DNA of 47,500 nt from Symbiodinium natans (GCA_905221605.1 CAJNDS010002335.1:1254887-1302386); one strand, 5' to 3'; positions 18,066-27,251 are shown, counted from the first letter of the stretch. Notes: generated by a model from the letters alone, not told the origin. Program-made: numbers and translations.

Positions 18066-18253
18066 AGGGTTTAGGGTTTTGGTTTAGGGTTTAGGGTTAG
18101 GGTTTAGGGTTAGGGTTTAGGGTTTAGGGTTTAGGGTTCAGGGTTCAGGGTTCAGGGTTCAGGGTTCGGGGTTTAGGGTTTAGGGTTTGAGGTTAGGGTT
18201 TAGGGTTTAGGGTTTAAGGTTTAGGGTTTAGGGTTTAGGGTTTAGGGTTTAGG
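18066..18253 (+). repeat. TTTAGGG array flanked by 13-bp direct repeats
   Basis: GCTGGCCCGCAAT occurs at 18,053-18,065 and again at 18,254-18,266, with a 188-bp telomeric array between. The array has TTTAGGG, TTAGGG and TTCAGGG units. Confidence 0.85.
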
Positions 18254-18502
18254 GCTGGCCCGCAATCGGGGGTACAGTTGGATCTCTTGGGGGGGGGGGG
18301 GGGTTCGGGTGCTTAAGGTTTAGAGTTAAGATTTAGGGTTTAGGGTTTAGCTCAGCTCCACTAGTAAACAGCAAGCAGTGCTCGGGGGGGGGGGGGGGGG
18401 GGGGGGCAGCATAAAGGCTTGAGCCACCTTCTAGTTCAGTGTACACGTTTAGGGTTGAGGATTTAGGGTTTAGGGTTTAGGGTTTAGGGTTTTTGCCCAA
18501 AG

Positions 18503-18546
18503 ATGGCAACGATTGCATCGGACAGGAACATGCGGTTCTGACGACC
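18503..18546 (+). CDS. Cys-containing exon
   Basis: TGCCCAAAG acceptor and ACC|GTGGAC donor. Reads DGNDCIGQEHAVLTT; DGN-C recurs in the 27,607 exon. Confidence 0.4.
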
Positions 18547-18780
18547 GTGGACTTCCCCCCCACACGTACTTAGGATCTTAACTCCGACTTATGAACCGGC
18601 CTATGCTACAACCTAGCCGGGGAGTTCCCAGCTCAGCACCAAGAGGCCATGTATGGAAGGACGAGTGCCCTGAAGACCTAGGGTGAAGGGTTTAGGGAAT
18701 AGGGTTTAGGGTCCTGAACCCTGAACCCTAAACCCTAAACCCTAAACCCAGGTACCCTTGGGAGGTGAATCCTGGCCTGG

Positions 18781-18807
18781 GGGGGGGGGGGGGGGGGGGG
18801 GGGGGGG
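18781..18807. repeat. Poly-G tract
   Basis: 27 or more G in a row. Confidence 0.9.
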
Positions 18808-18903
18808 TGTTACAATCGGGGGGCACGACCGCCTTCCAAAACCTTTCGTGTTGTAATCCCGGAAAGAACCAGAAGTGCAAGGAGGTGAGGCAGGAACATC
18901 ATA

Positions 18904-19043
18904 CTAAACTGGCATGAGCAACAGGCCCATGCTTGGTGCACGCGCATTCGCATGCTTCCACTCCCAATCCTCCTTCAACTCGTGGCCATTTTTAAAGAGT
19001 GACAGGCACTCATCCCGAAATGTTACCGCGCAGTGTTTGGGTG
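18904..19043 (-). CDS. Minus-strand terminal exon candidate
   Basis: Minus acceptor CCGCCAAG after a short T run; open for 45 codons to TAG. Reads PKHCAVTFRDECLSLFKNGH, ELKEDWEWKHANARAPSMGL and LLMPV. Plus frames over the same bases look less protein-like. Confidence 0.4.
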
Positions 19044-19127
19044 CTTGGCGGGTGGAAAAAGACCCGAAACGCGAAACCCTACACCCTAAACCCTTACAAT
19101 TCGCGAACTCGATGATGACCCATTCAG

Positions 19128-19336
19128 TTGGGATGATGTGATGCAAGTTATGCTTGACGACGCGTTCAACGCATTGGTCAAGAAGGGGCCATCACGGAAG
19201 GGAGGCGAAGATCCAGAAGACGACAAGAAGTTGACGAGAAGGGTCATTCCGGAGGGTCGCATCGGGAACATCGAAGTGGCAGCTGATGCTGATCGTGATG
19301 ATGTCGAAGATGCAGTGTCAGAAGCTACTGCACCAG
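19128..19336 (+). CDS. Acidic exon, likely joined to the 222-residue frame
   Basis: CATTCAG acceptor and CCAG|GTTTAC donor. Reads WDDVMQVMLDDAFNALVKKG, PSRKGGEDPEDDKKLTRRVI, PEGRIGNIEVAADADRDDVE and DAVSEATAP. It ends in phase 1, which matches the AG|GC start at 19,937. The minus strand gives only a Ser-rich shadow. Two Cys-rich islands lie inside the implied intron. Confidence 0.5.
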
Positions 19337-19509
19337 GTTTACACCAGTACGATCGCTTCCGTCAACCCTTAACCCTTAACCCTTTGAACCCAACCCTAGC
19401 CCCAAACCGGACCCAAACCCTAAACCCTAAACCCTAAACCCTAAACCCTAAACCCTAAACCCTAAATAGCGGAGTCTAGCTAGGCCCTCAGCCCTGAGCC
19501 CTCTTCAAG

Positions 19510-19586
19510 GGCCTCACGCACTTGTTCTGCTCTCCATCCTCGAGTGGGTGCGCCTGCTATGATACCGAGGCACAGGGCCGATTGGG
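19510..19586 (+). CDS. Cys module exon (GC-x-C type)
   Basis: TTCAAG acceptor; donor TTGGG|GTTTAG is telomeric. Reads GLTHLFCSPSSSGCACYDTE then AQGRLG. FCSPSSSGCAC aligns with FCAPSATGCPC at 40,802 and YCAPTHIGC at 21,608. A CCCTAAA tract lies upstream and TTTAGGG downstream. Confidence 0.55.
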
Positions 19587-19760
19587 GTTTAGGGTTTAGG
19601 GTTTAGGGTTTAGGGTTTAGGGTTTAGGGTTTAGGGTTTAGGGTTTAGGGTTTAGGGTTTAGGGTTAGGGCTTAGGGATTAGGGTCTAGGGTTTAGGGTT
19701 TAGGGGTTGGGGGTCTAGGGTTTAGGGCTTTACCCGGGCTCAGGGTGTAGGGTTTAGAGT
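19584..19760 (+). repeat. TTTAGGG array
   Basis: About 22 units, degenerate in the second half. Confidence 0.9.
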
Positions 19761-19764
19761 TTAG

Positions 19765-19814
19765 GGCTTCTGCGGTTTCTGGCTTCAGCCCAGGGAGCTG
19801 CCTGACCCCGTCCA
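19765..19814 (+). CDS. Candidate exon after a telomeric acceptor
   Basis: TTTAG acceptor and GTCCA|GTAACT donor. Reads GFCGFWLQPRELPDPV. Confidence 0.35.
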
Positions 19815-19936
19815 GTAACTCAGACAAAAGGCTGACGTTCGACACTTGTCCATGTTTAGGGTTTAGGGTTTAGGGTTTATTTGGCTCAAGGTTTGGCTAC
19901 GAGACCCTAGCGGGTGTGCACGTGTTCCTTAATTAG

Positions 19937-20613
19937 GCGCTCGCATGTCTGATCGCATGGCTCCACAGAAGAAGAAAATTATGGCATGCATTGCCTACAG
20001 CATCCGCCTGACTAAGCGTGCCAACTACAGCGAAACGGTGGAGCAGCTCTGGAGCGCGATGTATTCATTGAAGATTCGGGAGCCAAGCTCTTCAGCATCC
20101 ACGCACAGGCCAGCAGACCTTATGGTTGGCTCACGCGATGTACGAGGAGGACAGATCATTTCACTCGCGCAGAGCCTCGGGATTGAAGTGCATGATGGCA
20201 CGCCCAGCTCAGGATGTGATGTTAGCACCCAAACTTCCTCCATATTGTACACTGAAGACGAATGCAAAAGCATTGCCGAGAGGGTGACAGAGGAGACGCA
20301 GGCTGCCCTTCGGATGGTGGAGGAGCAACTCGATCATCTCCAGCGAAGTCTATCAGGTTTACAGCGATCTTCCACGGAGTCCACGTCTGCTCTCGAGGCT
20401 GTCACTTCCGCAGCATTGCCAGCTCATCTCACTGAGCCGTGCTTAGCTTTACGGTCGTCGACAGGCAGCATGCAAAGTTCGGATGATTCGCTGAGAACTC
20501 CAGCAAAACCACCTGATTGCGCATTGACTTACCTCAAGGATGAACGCTTGGCTGAGAAACAGGCATTCAGGGAGAAGAGAAGAAGGGAGCGTAGGGAGAC
20601 CCCTTCTACCTAA
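19937..20613 (+). CDS. Ser-rich coiled-coil protein, terminal exon
   Basis: The longest open frame of the window. AATTAG acceptor, G|GC start, first Met at 19,945, TAA at 20,611-20,613. The N-terminal third is basic (MAPQKKKIMACIAYSIRLTK). Residues about 100-150 (DECKSIAERVTEETQAALRM..EEQLDHLQRSLSGLQ) look like a coiled coil. A Ser/Thr-rich part follows and the C-terminus is very basic (FREKRRRERRE). A similar basic end occurs at 38,619-38,789. No domain recognised. It may be the 3' exon of the gene containing 19,128-19,336. No telomeric repeat lies inside the frame. Confidence 0.6.
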
Positions 20614-20884
20614 GTCACACCTGTGATTGCATCCCCTGCTTGTATAGAATCGCGGGAAGGCTCTGCTATCAGGTTGCCGGCAGCTTCCTCAGTCCGTGCT
20701 CAAAAAAGGGTTTAGGGTGAGCTAAGGTGTGTTCTGTGTTTTTCCCCCAAGGTCGGGTTGAGGGTCCAAGGATGTAGGGGCTAGTGGTTTAGGGGTTTGT
20801 GGTGGCCGCATAGGAGCTTTTTCAGGTATAACCCTAAACCCTAAACCCTAAACCCTAAACCCCTCTGAAGATGGACTGAGGCAA
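20614..20884. other. Downstream flank, no gene seen
   Basis: Probable 3' untranslated and intergenic sequence, with a short CCCTAAA tract at 20,830-20,862 and a poly-C run. Confidence 0.4.
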
Positions 20885-21053
20885 TTGGGCCCCCCCCCCC
20901 CCCAAAAGTCTATCAGTTGGCTGTCGAGTCTTGGGCGACAGGGGAAGCTGAGATTGGGTGTAGGGCTTGATTCGGGCGTAAGAAGCCCTTTCAACTTAAA
21001 GCCCCCAAACCGGGGGTGTGTAGGGCAAGTACACCCCCACCTCTTCCTGCCCA

Positions 21054-21204
21054 CAAGCGTTCAAGTAATTTCCTGGGCCGTTCTTTTAAGCTTTTTTGTT
21101 CTTTGTCTTGAGTGGACCAGAATCATTAATCATACTCCAAGTGTTTCCAAGAACAGACACGATGCTCTTCGACTCTCGACCAAAAACCACAGTTTCTACA
21201 CCAT
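21054..21204 (+). CDS. Possible exon with one hydrophobic segment
   Basis: The plus frame reads SVQVISWAVLLSFFVLCLEW and TRIINHTPSVSKNRHDALRL. A membrane-spanning stretch of about 17 residues is visible. The acceptor may be CCTGCCCACAAG. The frame continues into telomeric sequence, so the 3' end is unknown. Confidence 0.35.
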
Positions 21205-21508
21205 GCGTACCCTAACCCTAAACTCTAAAACCCGAAGCCTTAAACCCCCAACCTGGAAATCCCGTCCCGGTGTGCCAAGTAAGCCCTAAAACCGAAACCC
21301 TGGGCAGAGCACTATTTAGGGAGTTAAGGGAGTTCACGGAGTTTTGGGTTCATTTACCGGGATTGGGATTGCATAGGGTTTGTAGGGCTTAGTAAACACC
21401 AAGCCCCAAACCCTCAACCCCCCCTAAACTCCCTAAACCCAAAACCCTAAACCTTCACTCCCTAACCCCTAAACCCCAAACTCCCTAAGCCCTACTCACC
21501 TCCTGACC

Positions 21509-21600
21509 CTAAACCCTAAACCCTAAACCCTAAACCCTAAACCCTAAACCCTAAACCCTAAACCCTAAACCCTAAACCCTAAACCCTAAACCCTAAACCC
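21509..21600 (-). repeat. CCCTAAA array
   Basis: 13 perfect units immediately before the 21,608 exon. Confidence 0.95.
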
Positions 21601-21607
21601 ACTGAAG

Positions 21608-21704
21608 GTGCAGTGCACCAGCGATGGTTTGACGTACTGCGCCCCGACGCACATTGGCTGCGAGGCCGAGCTCCCTAGGATCCCTTTTAAAGAATCTTTG
21701 GATT
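21608..21704 (+). CDS. Cys module exon (YCAP type)
   Basis: ACTGAAG acceptor right after the CCCTAAA array; donor GATT|GTTAGG. Reads VQCTSDGLTYCAPTHIGCEA then ELPRIPFKESLD. TYCAPTHIGC matches the GC-x-C exons at 19,510 and 40,802, and VQC matches VEC at 26,934. This is one of the clearest module members. Confidence 0.55.
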
Positions 21705-21706
21705 GT

Positions 21707-21796
21707 TAGGGTTTAGGGTTTAGGGTTTAGGGTTTAGGGTTTAGGGTTCAGGGTTTAGGGTTTAGGGTTTAGGGTTTAGGGTGGTTTAGGGTTTAG
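21707..21796 (+). repeat. TTTAGGG array
   Basis: About 13 units filling the gap between two Cys exons. Confidence 0.9.
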
Positions 21797-21856
21797 GGCT
21801 GCATTGAGAGCCGCAACTTCCATTCCTGGCACTGCCCAAGTCTGGATGCAAAAAGG
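21797..21856 (+). CDS. Cys exon, 20 codons
   Basis: TTTAG acceptor and AGG|GTGTAG donor, phase 0 both ends. Reads GCIESRNFHSWHCPSLDAKR. Confidence 0.5.
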
Positions 21857-21912
21857 GTGTAGGGAGATTGCGTGAAGGATGTAGGGTTTAGGGTTTAGGG
21901 TTTAGGGTTTAG

Positions 21913-21934
21913 GGCCACCTGCAATGGCTTCCAG
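21913..21934 (+). CDS. Micro-exon after telomeric acceptor
   Basis: TTTAG acceptor and CAG|GTGGGG donor. In phase with 21,797-21,856 it reads GHLQWLP and ends in phase 1; the islands at 22,051-22,080 and 22,138-22,204 continue in phase (VFTFKPERCR, then YLKSRVLKGKALCSASTRMR). Confidence 0.3.
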
Positions 21935-21995
21935 GTGGGGGGGGTGGGGGGATGGGGGGGCGGTGGGGGGCGGGGGGGAGGAGTGTGTTTAGGGT

Positions 21996-22002
<7 letters not shown>

Positions 22003-22035
<33 letters not shown>
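22003..22035. repeat. Poly-G tract
   Basis: More than 30 G, within a larger G-rich block from about 21,935. Confidence 0.9.
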
Positions 22036-22036
<1 letters not shown>

Positions 22037-22137
22037 GGAGGGGAGGGCAGTATTCACGTTCAAGCCAGAACGGTGTCGTCGTAGATTGGGGCCACAACCC
22101 TAAACCCTAAACTGCCCTAAACATTCTTGTTTTGTAG

Positions 22138-22204
22138 GTTACCTAAAAAGTCGAGTTCTTAAGGGAAAAGCCCTTTGCTCTGCTTCAACCCGGATGCGTC
22201 CCTG
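22138..22204 (+). CDS. Candidate exon with strong acceptor
   Basis: CTTGTTTTGTAG acceptor and CCTG|GTCTGG donor. G|GT start reads YLKSRVLKGKALCSASTRMR then P. Another frame would stop early (LPKKSSS). Confidence 0.4.
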
Positions 22205-22218
22205 GTCTGGTTTACGGG

Positions 22219-22345
22219 TTAGGGGTTAGGGGTTAGGGTTTAGGGTTTAGGGTTTAGGGTTTAGGGTTTAGGGTTTAGGGTTTAGGGTTTAGGGTTTGGG
22301 GTTTGGGGTTTGGGGTTTAGGGTTTAGGGTTTAGGGTTTAGGGTC
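22219..22345 (+). repeat. TTTAGGG array
   Basis: About 18 units with a block of TTTGGGG. Confidence 0.9.
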
Positions 22346-22358
22346 CGAACTGCCACAG

Positions 22359-22432
22359 GGCGGCCCGGATGATGATGACGGCAGCCTGGCATTGGATTGT
22401 GGAATAGACCTTGCCATTGGAAGCCAAAATAT
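22359..22432 (+). CDS. Candidate acidic exon
   Basis: GCCACAG acceptor. Reads GGPDDDDGSLALDCGIDLAI then GSQNM. Two donors are possible (TT|GTGGAA, AT|GTGGAT). Confidence 0.4.
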
Positions 22433-22510
22433 GTGGATAAACCCTAAACCCTAAACTTCCCTAAACCCTAAACCCTAAACCCTAAACCCTAAACCCTAAA
22501 CCCGAATCTT

Positions 22511-22562
22511 GGGATGTTCCGGGTACTCGAATCCCTATAAAGGACTGCTAGTACAAGGGACC
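22511..22562. mobile_element. Family B element, internally deleted
   Basis: GGGATGTTCC joins directly to GGGTACTCGAATCCCTATAA and AGGACTGCTAGTACAAGGGA. Confidence 0.5.
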
Positions 22563-22603
22563 CAAATCCTGTGAGGGGACTGAGGGCGTAGTTGTTAGGG
22601 CAG

Positions 22604-22680
22604 TTTTTCAAAACGGGGTATGGATTCTCCAAGCTGTCCGGCTCTGTTGGCAGCAGCTTGGGCCAGAAATTGGTGGTGAG
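22604..22680 (+). CDS. Candidate exon with GTGAGA donor
   Basis: GGGCAG acceptor and GGTGAG|GTGAGA donor. Reads FFKTGYGFSKLSGSVGSSLG then QKLVV. Phase 2 end. Confidence 0.45.
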
Positions 22681-22748
22681 GTGAGACCCCAACAAGCTCT
22701 GGGTTTAGGGTTTAGGGTTCTTGAGTGTTCATGGACACTTGTGTGCAG

Positions 22749-22904
22749 CGGTATTTGGACGAATGTATGCGTACATGCATATCCAAGTTCGACACCCGTC
22801 CCCCAAGAGGCCAGTCACAAGGGGCATCCCTTAAATCCCGAACCCCGCAACTCAGGTGCAAAATGCCAAAAGCCCGTAGGCCAGCGGAGCTCATCAGCCC
22901 TTAA
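22749..22904 (+). CDS. Terminal exon candidate with CX3C motif
   Basis: TGTGCAG acceptor, open for 51 codons to TAA. Begins RYLDECMRTCISKFDTRPPR. The CMRTC spacing resembles twin-CX3C mitochondrial proteins, but only one clear CX3C is seen, so this is no identification. In the phase left by 22,604-22,680 a different frame is read, so the two may not be joined. Confidence 0.35.
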   Translation, partial: RYLDECMRTCISKFDTRPPRGQSQGASLKSRTPQLRCKMPKARRPAELISP

Positions 22905-23063
22905 AACCCTAAACCCTAAACTAAACCCTAATCCATGACCACCTTCAAACCCCCTAACACCCTAAGCCCCCTCTCCCCCCTGAACCTAATCCTAACCCCT
23001 AAACCCTAAACCCTAAACCACCCTAAACCATCCTAAGCCATCCTAAACCCTAAGCCCTAAACC

Positions 23064-23145
23064 CCAATTAAACCCTAAACCCTAAACCCTAAACCCTAAA
23101 CCCTAAACCCTAAACCCTAAACCCTAAACCCTAAACCCTAAACCC
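23064..23145 (-). repeat. CCCTAAA array
   Basis: About 11 perfect units ending 15 bp before the 23,161 exon. Confidence 0.95.
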
Positions 23146-23160
23146 AAGTCTGCCCCACAG

Positions 23161-23234
23161 GCTCGAACTCCGGCGGCTATGGCGGGGGCAACAACGTCTA
23201 CTGCGAGGAGCAGTGGCGGCCTTGGGCGCTTGTG
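23161..23234 (+). CDS. Cys module exon (WRP type)
   Basis: GCCCCACAG acceptor, G|GC start, donor GTG|GTTTAG from the telomeric tract. Reads GSNSGGYGGGNNVYCEEQWR then PWALV. The C-x(3-4)-WRP ending recurs in the 29,884 region. Confidence 0.5.
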
Positions 23235-23356
23235 GTTTAGGGTTTAGGGTTTAGGGTTTAGGTTTAGGGTTTAGGCGTTAGGGTTTATAGGGTTTATAGG
23301 GTTTAGGGTTTAGGGTTTAGGGTTTAGGGTTTCGGGTTTAGGGTTTAGGGTTTAGG
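23233..23356 (+). repeat. TTTAGGG array
   Basis: About 17 units with GTTTATA variants. Confidence 0.9.
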
Positions 23357-23930
23357 GGGAGTATAGGGCTAAACAGCGGCAACGCTTCAGAGGGCCGTAG
23401 AATTACAGAGTTTAGGGCGGTTTATGTTCGAAGACTGAGGGTTATTGGGATAGTTAGGGTTTTTCAGGGTTTTTGGGGCTTTTTGGGTTCTTAAGGGTGA
23501 GGGCGTCCTCTGCGCAGCGGCTGAAGTTGCACGCAAGTAGACAGCGCCCCCTCACTCGCAGGGGACTTTTGGGTGGCGCTGCATCTCGCACCTAGCACCC
23601 ATGTTCGAGATTGTGCACGAAACCCATTGAACTCGCTGTGAGGACACCGCCGGGAGCCGCCCAGACATGCCAGGGTTTAGAGCTACGCACTTACTCCCCA
23701 CCCAGAACTGCTGACTGAAATGCGGCGAGGTTTGGGGTCTTGCAAGTACATCCAGGGCGCCAGTAGGGGCCTTTCCACGAAAGCATTCAACGGGGCTCCA
23801 ATGGTATGGGCCCAGCATGTGCTGGCACGGCAGATTCGGACTGTTCGGGTGCATAGGCTGCTGACAGGGACGGGAATTGGGGCAGAGGCTTTACACGGCA
23901 GTTCGGGGGTATGTATTAAAGTTTATTAAA
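23357..23930. other. Coding-like frames, none decisive
   Basis: A plus frame from 23,369 reads NSGNASEGRRITEFRAVYVR. From 23,552 to 23,854 the minus strand is open for 100 codons, with competing plus frames. No consistent splice structure. Confidence 0.25.
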
Positions 23931-24091
23931 GGCTCAGGAAGTTGTTGAGAGTTCTGCAAAGAAGGGGTGTTTTTTGGAGAGATTATCACTGGGGTTCTTT
24001 CTCTTTACCCCTGCTTGTAAAGCCTACAAGCCCTGCAAGCCCTAGGGCCCCCCACCGCCCCATAGGGTTGAAGTACCCCTGAACCTCCAAG

Positions 24092-24226
24092 TACTTGAAG
24101 GTGCATGGTACTTATTAGCCAATTAGAACTGCACTTACAACCCAAATCATACCCTTTATTAGGGCACTTAAAGTGGGTTACAAGTACAGTTATAATTGGT
24201 TAAGAAGCACCCTGAACCTCCAAGTA
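24092..24226. mobile_element. Palindromic element family A, copy 5
   Basis: ACTTGAAGGTGCATGGTACT at the left and GCACCCTGAACCTCCAAGTA at the right. A second right-end fragment (GAACCTCCAAGTA) abuts its left side. Confidence 0.65.
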
Positions 24227-24241
24227 GGGTTCTTCTTCCAG

Positions 24242-24286
24242 CTGGTTCTAGCCTTCGGTGGCAATCCCCAAAGCCTGGGAGCTTGA
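24242..24286 (+). CDS. Short terminal exon candidate
   Basis: Strong acceptor GGTTCTTCTTCCAG, immediately after element A. Reads LVLAFGGNPQSLGA and TGA. Confidence 0.35.
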   Translation: MVLAFGGNPQSLGA

Positions 24287-24430
24287 GGGTTAGGGACAGA
24301 AGAGCCCCTGAACAATCATGAGACTCGAGCCCGATAATCCCTAGACCCAAACCCTCAGCCCCAAACCCTAAACTCTAAACCCTAAACCCTGAACCCTGAA
24401 CCAAAACGTTTGGCTTCCTTGGCTGCCGAG

Positions 24431-24478
24431 GTACTGCTACCTCAACGTCTACGCGAACGGACCCAGCCCCAGACTTTG
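24431..24478 (+). CDS. Candidate Cys exon
   Basis: GCCGAG acceptor, then G TAC TGC: YCYLNVYANGPSPRL, donor TTTG|GTTTCC. Other frames are also open. Confidence 0.35.
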
Positions 24479-24548
24479 GTTTCCCTTGGTGCGGGGGCGG
24501 GCGGGCGGCGGTGGGGGCGATAGAAATACATAAATTCATGAATAGCTA

Positions 24549-24582
24549 TAATATATGTATATACATATATATATATATATGT
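24549..24582. repeat. AT microsatellite
   Basis: TATATATATATATATGT-type run. Confidence 0.85.
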
Positions 24583-25079
24583 GTACACACAGAGATATTT
24601 CATTTGTTTATGGTTGTTTTCGGACAGGTATCGGGCTTGCTTTTGTTTAGGTGGGAAATTCATGTGGTCTGCGGTCTGGGCAGGATGAACCCTACGTAGG
24701 GGCTTCGGATTGATTTTTGTTGGGCTTACGGGTCAGGCTTAGGGTTTACCATTTGGGGTTTAGGGTTTAGGGTGTAGGGTGTCGGGTTTCGGGTTTAGGG
24801 TTTGGGGCTGAGCCCAACTCATGTTGTGAGACGATGCATGTGTGGCCTGGGACACTTGTCGCTGACCTTTGGGGACGCGTGCGTGTGAGAAGGCGGTCAG
24901 GGATTGTAGTTGTGCAACAGAGGTGGTGACAATTCTGTCTAGCACCAGACAAGGCTCAATCATGCTTCGCACCAGGAACATGGACTTTTGGATGCTGAAA
25001 AGCGGGGCTCTGTTCTCTGCAAAACCCTTGATTCGTTCCGGACCGAAAGTTACGCAACTTCGAGTTTTACTGGCCCCTT

Positions 25080-25480
25080 AGTTATAAGGGGGTTATAACC
25101 CACTTTATCAGTCCAACAAGTTGCTTTATAAGTGGCTCTAACTCCGATAACTTCTTGCGAAGTTATAACCGTAGTTACGATGTTATAAGTCAGTTATGGG
25201 TTTCAAGTTCAAGAAGTTAGCTCGAAGTTGCAAGAAGTTACAGAAGTTACAAATTTTTTAGTGAATTTTAGAAAATCAGGTTGAATGATACATCTAACAG
25301 GTGTCCCGCATGATTTGTTTTGAAAAGACTGTTTTATACATGAATTTCTAACATGTGTATAAGATGGACGAACAGGAAAACTTTAAGAAATTAAAGGCAT
25401 TTTTTGGTTCGCACACACGCGCACACACACACATCTAAATTCATGATTTATGATAAAGGATTTGTTTGATTCATTCACAG
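25080..25480. other. AT-rich unique stretch with GTTATAA-rich motif
   Basis: GTTATAA, TTATAAC and GAAGTTA recur about a dozen times in 25,080-25,250 on both strands. The rest looks like a long AT-rich intron leading to the strong acceptor at 25,480. Confidence 0.4.
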
Positions 25481-25600
25481 CATTGTGTGGATTGACATGG
25501 CATGGCAGCTCAGCTTTGGCACAGCCAGTGCATCTTGCTTTTCTGGAAGCCCCCAGTCAGCAGTGCCTTCTGACTTCGCTACTGGGCCGGGTTGGACACG
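25481..25600 (+). CDS. 120-nt exon with strong acceptor
   Basis: TTTGTTTGATTCATTCACAG acceptor and CACG|GTTTAG donor at the start of a telomeric array. Reads IVWIDMAWQLSFGTASASCF, SGSPQSAVPSDFATGPGWT. Ends in phase 2, matching the next exon. Confidence 0.55.
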
Positions 25601-25700
25601 GTTTAGGGTTTAGGGTTTAGGGTTTAGGGTTTAGGGTTTAGGGTTTAGGGTTTAGGGTTTCCTCGAAGCTAAGGTCTTCTGCCATCTTTGGCTTGGGCAG
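25601..25700 (+). repeat. Candidate intron, 5' half telomeric
   Basis: About eight TTTAGGG units from the donor, then 42 bp of unique sequence ending TTGGGCAG. Exon phases on both sides agree. Confidence 0.5.
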
Positions 25701-25743
25701 GGGAGGGGAGGGCCAGAGCACCTCGAAGTTGAACCTCGGGCAC
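25701..25743 (+). CDS. Exon in phase with 25,481-25,600
   Basis: Completes an Arg codon, then reads GGEGQSTSKLNLGH with donor CAC|GTGAGA. The frame stays open further, so the donor is a choice. Confidence 0.45.
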
Positions 25744-25828
25744 GTGAGAAGCTGGAGTGGCTGCGGCCACGCAGCACGTCGTTCAAAAAGCACGACGCGG
25801 AACCAAATTGTTAAAACAAAAAAGTCCG

Positions 25829-25925
25829 GATGCACGTGTATCGGGTGTGTTTTCGGGGGAAAGCAGCCCGATACACGCGTATCGGGCGAAATTTCAGAAG
25901 AAATGAGCCCGATACACGCATACCC
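25829..25925. repeat. Three near-palindromes of GTATCGGGC
   Basis: TGCACGTGTATCGGGTG, GCCCGATACACGCGTATCGG at 25,866 and GCCCGATACACGCATACCC near 25,904, about 38-43 bp apart. They could be binding sites or a small tandem repeat. Confidence 0.55.
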
Positions 25926-25952
25926 ATGCCCCCGACTCACCGGCCATCAGAG

Positions 25953-26012
25953 GTGAGATCGACTGGGACGCCACCTACTCGCAGTCGCCAACCTGCAAGA
26001 CTTTCGACGAAG
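25953..26012 (+). CDS. Symmetric phase-1 Cys module exon
   Basis: ATCAGAG acceptor, G|GT start, donor GAAG|GTGGGA. Reads GEIDWDATYSQSPTCKTFDE. DW-x(7)-TC-x(4)-D matches the 44,147 exon. Confidence 0.5.
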
Positions 26013-26098
26013 GTGGGAGGTTCAGGGTTTAGGGTTTTTGGGGGTTAATTAGGGCTTTGGTCTTTGGGTTTAGGGTGGGCAATTGCGGGCGATTTCAG

Positions 26099-26176
26099 CT
26101 TCAGGGTCATGTTCAGGATTTCAAGATTAGGATCTTGGCGGAGAGTTTGGGATTCGTGGTGTTGATGGAATCGGGC
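26099..26176 (+). CDS. 26-codon exon
   Basis: GATTTCAG acceptor and GGGC|GTAGGT donor, phase 0 both ends. Reads LQGHVQDFKIRILAESLGFV then VLMESG. Not recognised. Confidence 0.45.
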
Positions 26177-26423
26177 GTAGGTTTGAACATAATTGTAAAT
26201 TTTACTACCCTTCATCCATATAATCCTTATAAAGCCAGAAAAATTGAACCTCTAAAGGGCCCCCAAACCTACCCCAGGAATGCGGGACATAGTGGCTTGT
26301 TTGAGCACGCTAAACCCTAAACCCTAAACCCTAAACCCCGATTCAGCGTCTAACGACGTCCCTTTTCGGCGTGCGGTGGAGGGGGGGGGGGGGTTGGGTG
26401 ATGCCTTCGTGCGTTTCATTCAG

Positions 26424-26546
26424 GCACACTTGAGTCTTTGGCGGAGCCGCTGAGGGAGATGTTTTCCTCGCTGGTTCTTGGTAGGGGATTCTGGAATCAT
26501 AGGCATGAAGACATTCTATGGCCCCTAGAATATTGCCTCCGAGCCT
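26424..26546 (+). CDS. 123-nt symmetric phase-1 exon
   Basis: TTCATTCAG acceptor, G|GC start, donor GCCT|GTGAGG. Reads GTLESLAEPLREMFSSLVLG, RGFWNHRHEDILWPLEYCLR and A. The frame stops 14 bp past the donor. Confidence 0.5.
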
Positions 26547-26702
26547 GTGAGGGATTGTAGGGGGACTCTACCTCCCCAACTTCCGATGAAGGGCGCGTAA
26601 ATGTGTGGCCTCGTAGTTCGGTTTTTGTTTTTCGTTCTGCCGGGGCACCCTAAACCTTCAGCACTTGCGGAACCAAATGGGGTGTAAGGGTTCGGGGTTT
26701 AG

Positions 26703-26879
26703 GGTTATGACTTCGCGTGCGCACTTCAGACAATCGAGAACATCGTCGACGTTCTTGATGACAGGTATCAGCTAGACGCACTTGCAGCTACCCATCAAGC
26801 TTCCAGAAGTGGAATCCTAAATCTCAAGCTCCAGACCCTAAACCTTGCCTACAAGACCTTCCAGGCCCTAAACCCATAA
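26703..26879 (+). CDS. Coding frame after a telomeric acceptor
   Basis: TTTAG acceptor, then GYDFACALQTIENIVDVLDD, RYQLDALAATHQASRSGILN and onward to TAA. An internal donor CAG|GTATCA at 26,765 may end the exon. The start GYD resembles the 29,884 exon. Confidence 0.4.
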   Translation, partial: GYDFACALQTIENIVDVLDDRYQLDALAATHQASRSGILNLKLQTLNLAYKTFQALNP

Positions 26880-26933
26880 GACCTTCCAGGCCCTAAACCC
26901 TAACCTAAAGTTCGCAATAGCCTAAGTTGCCAG

Positions 26934-26978
26934 GCTGCCCCTGCAACTCACAGTACGAGGTGGAATGCGACAGCCGCG
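26934..26978 (+). CDS. Symmetric phase-1 Cys module exon (GCPC)
   Basis: TTGCCAG acceptor, G|GC start, donor CGCG|GTCTCG. Forty-five nt. Reads GCPCNSQYEVECDSR. GCPCN-x-Q is shared with the 40,802 exon. Confidence 0.55.
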
Positions 26979-27251
26979 GTCTCGGCAAAATCAACCCACC
27001 CCCCTTTGCAACTGAGAGGGCCTTCAGGGGTTTTAGGCGTTTAATCTGGGTTTAGGGCTTTAGGTGTTTCATCAGGGTTTAGGAGTTGTAGGGCTTTAGG
27101 GTTTCAGGGTTTCAGGCATTTGGGGGTGCAGGATTGGGCCTTCGGAGTGTAGGGATGTGTCCCGTTCGTCGAATGCTTGACACGCCCCATCGATGGCCAC
27201 AACCCTTTGAAAGGGTTTACGGTTGACTGCCCGTCTCTCTCCCCGTGCGCA

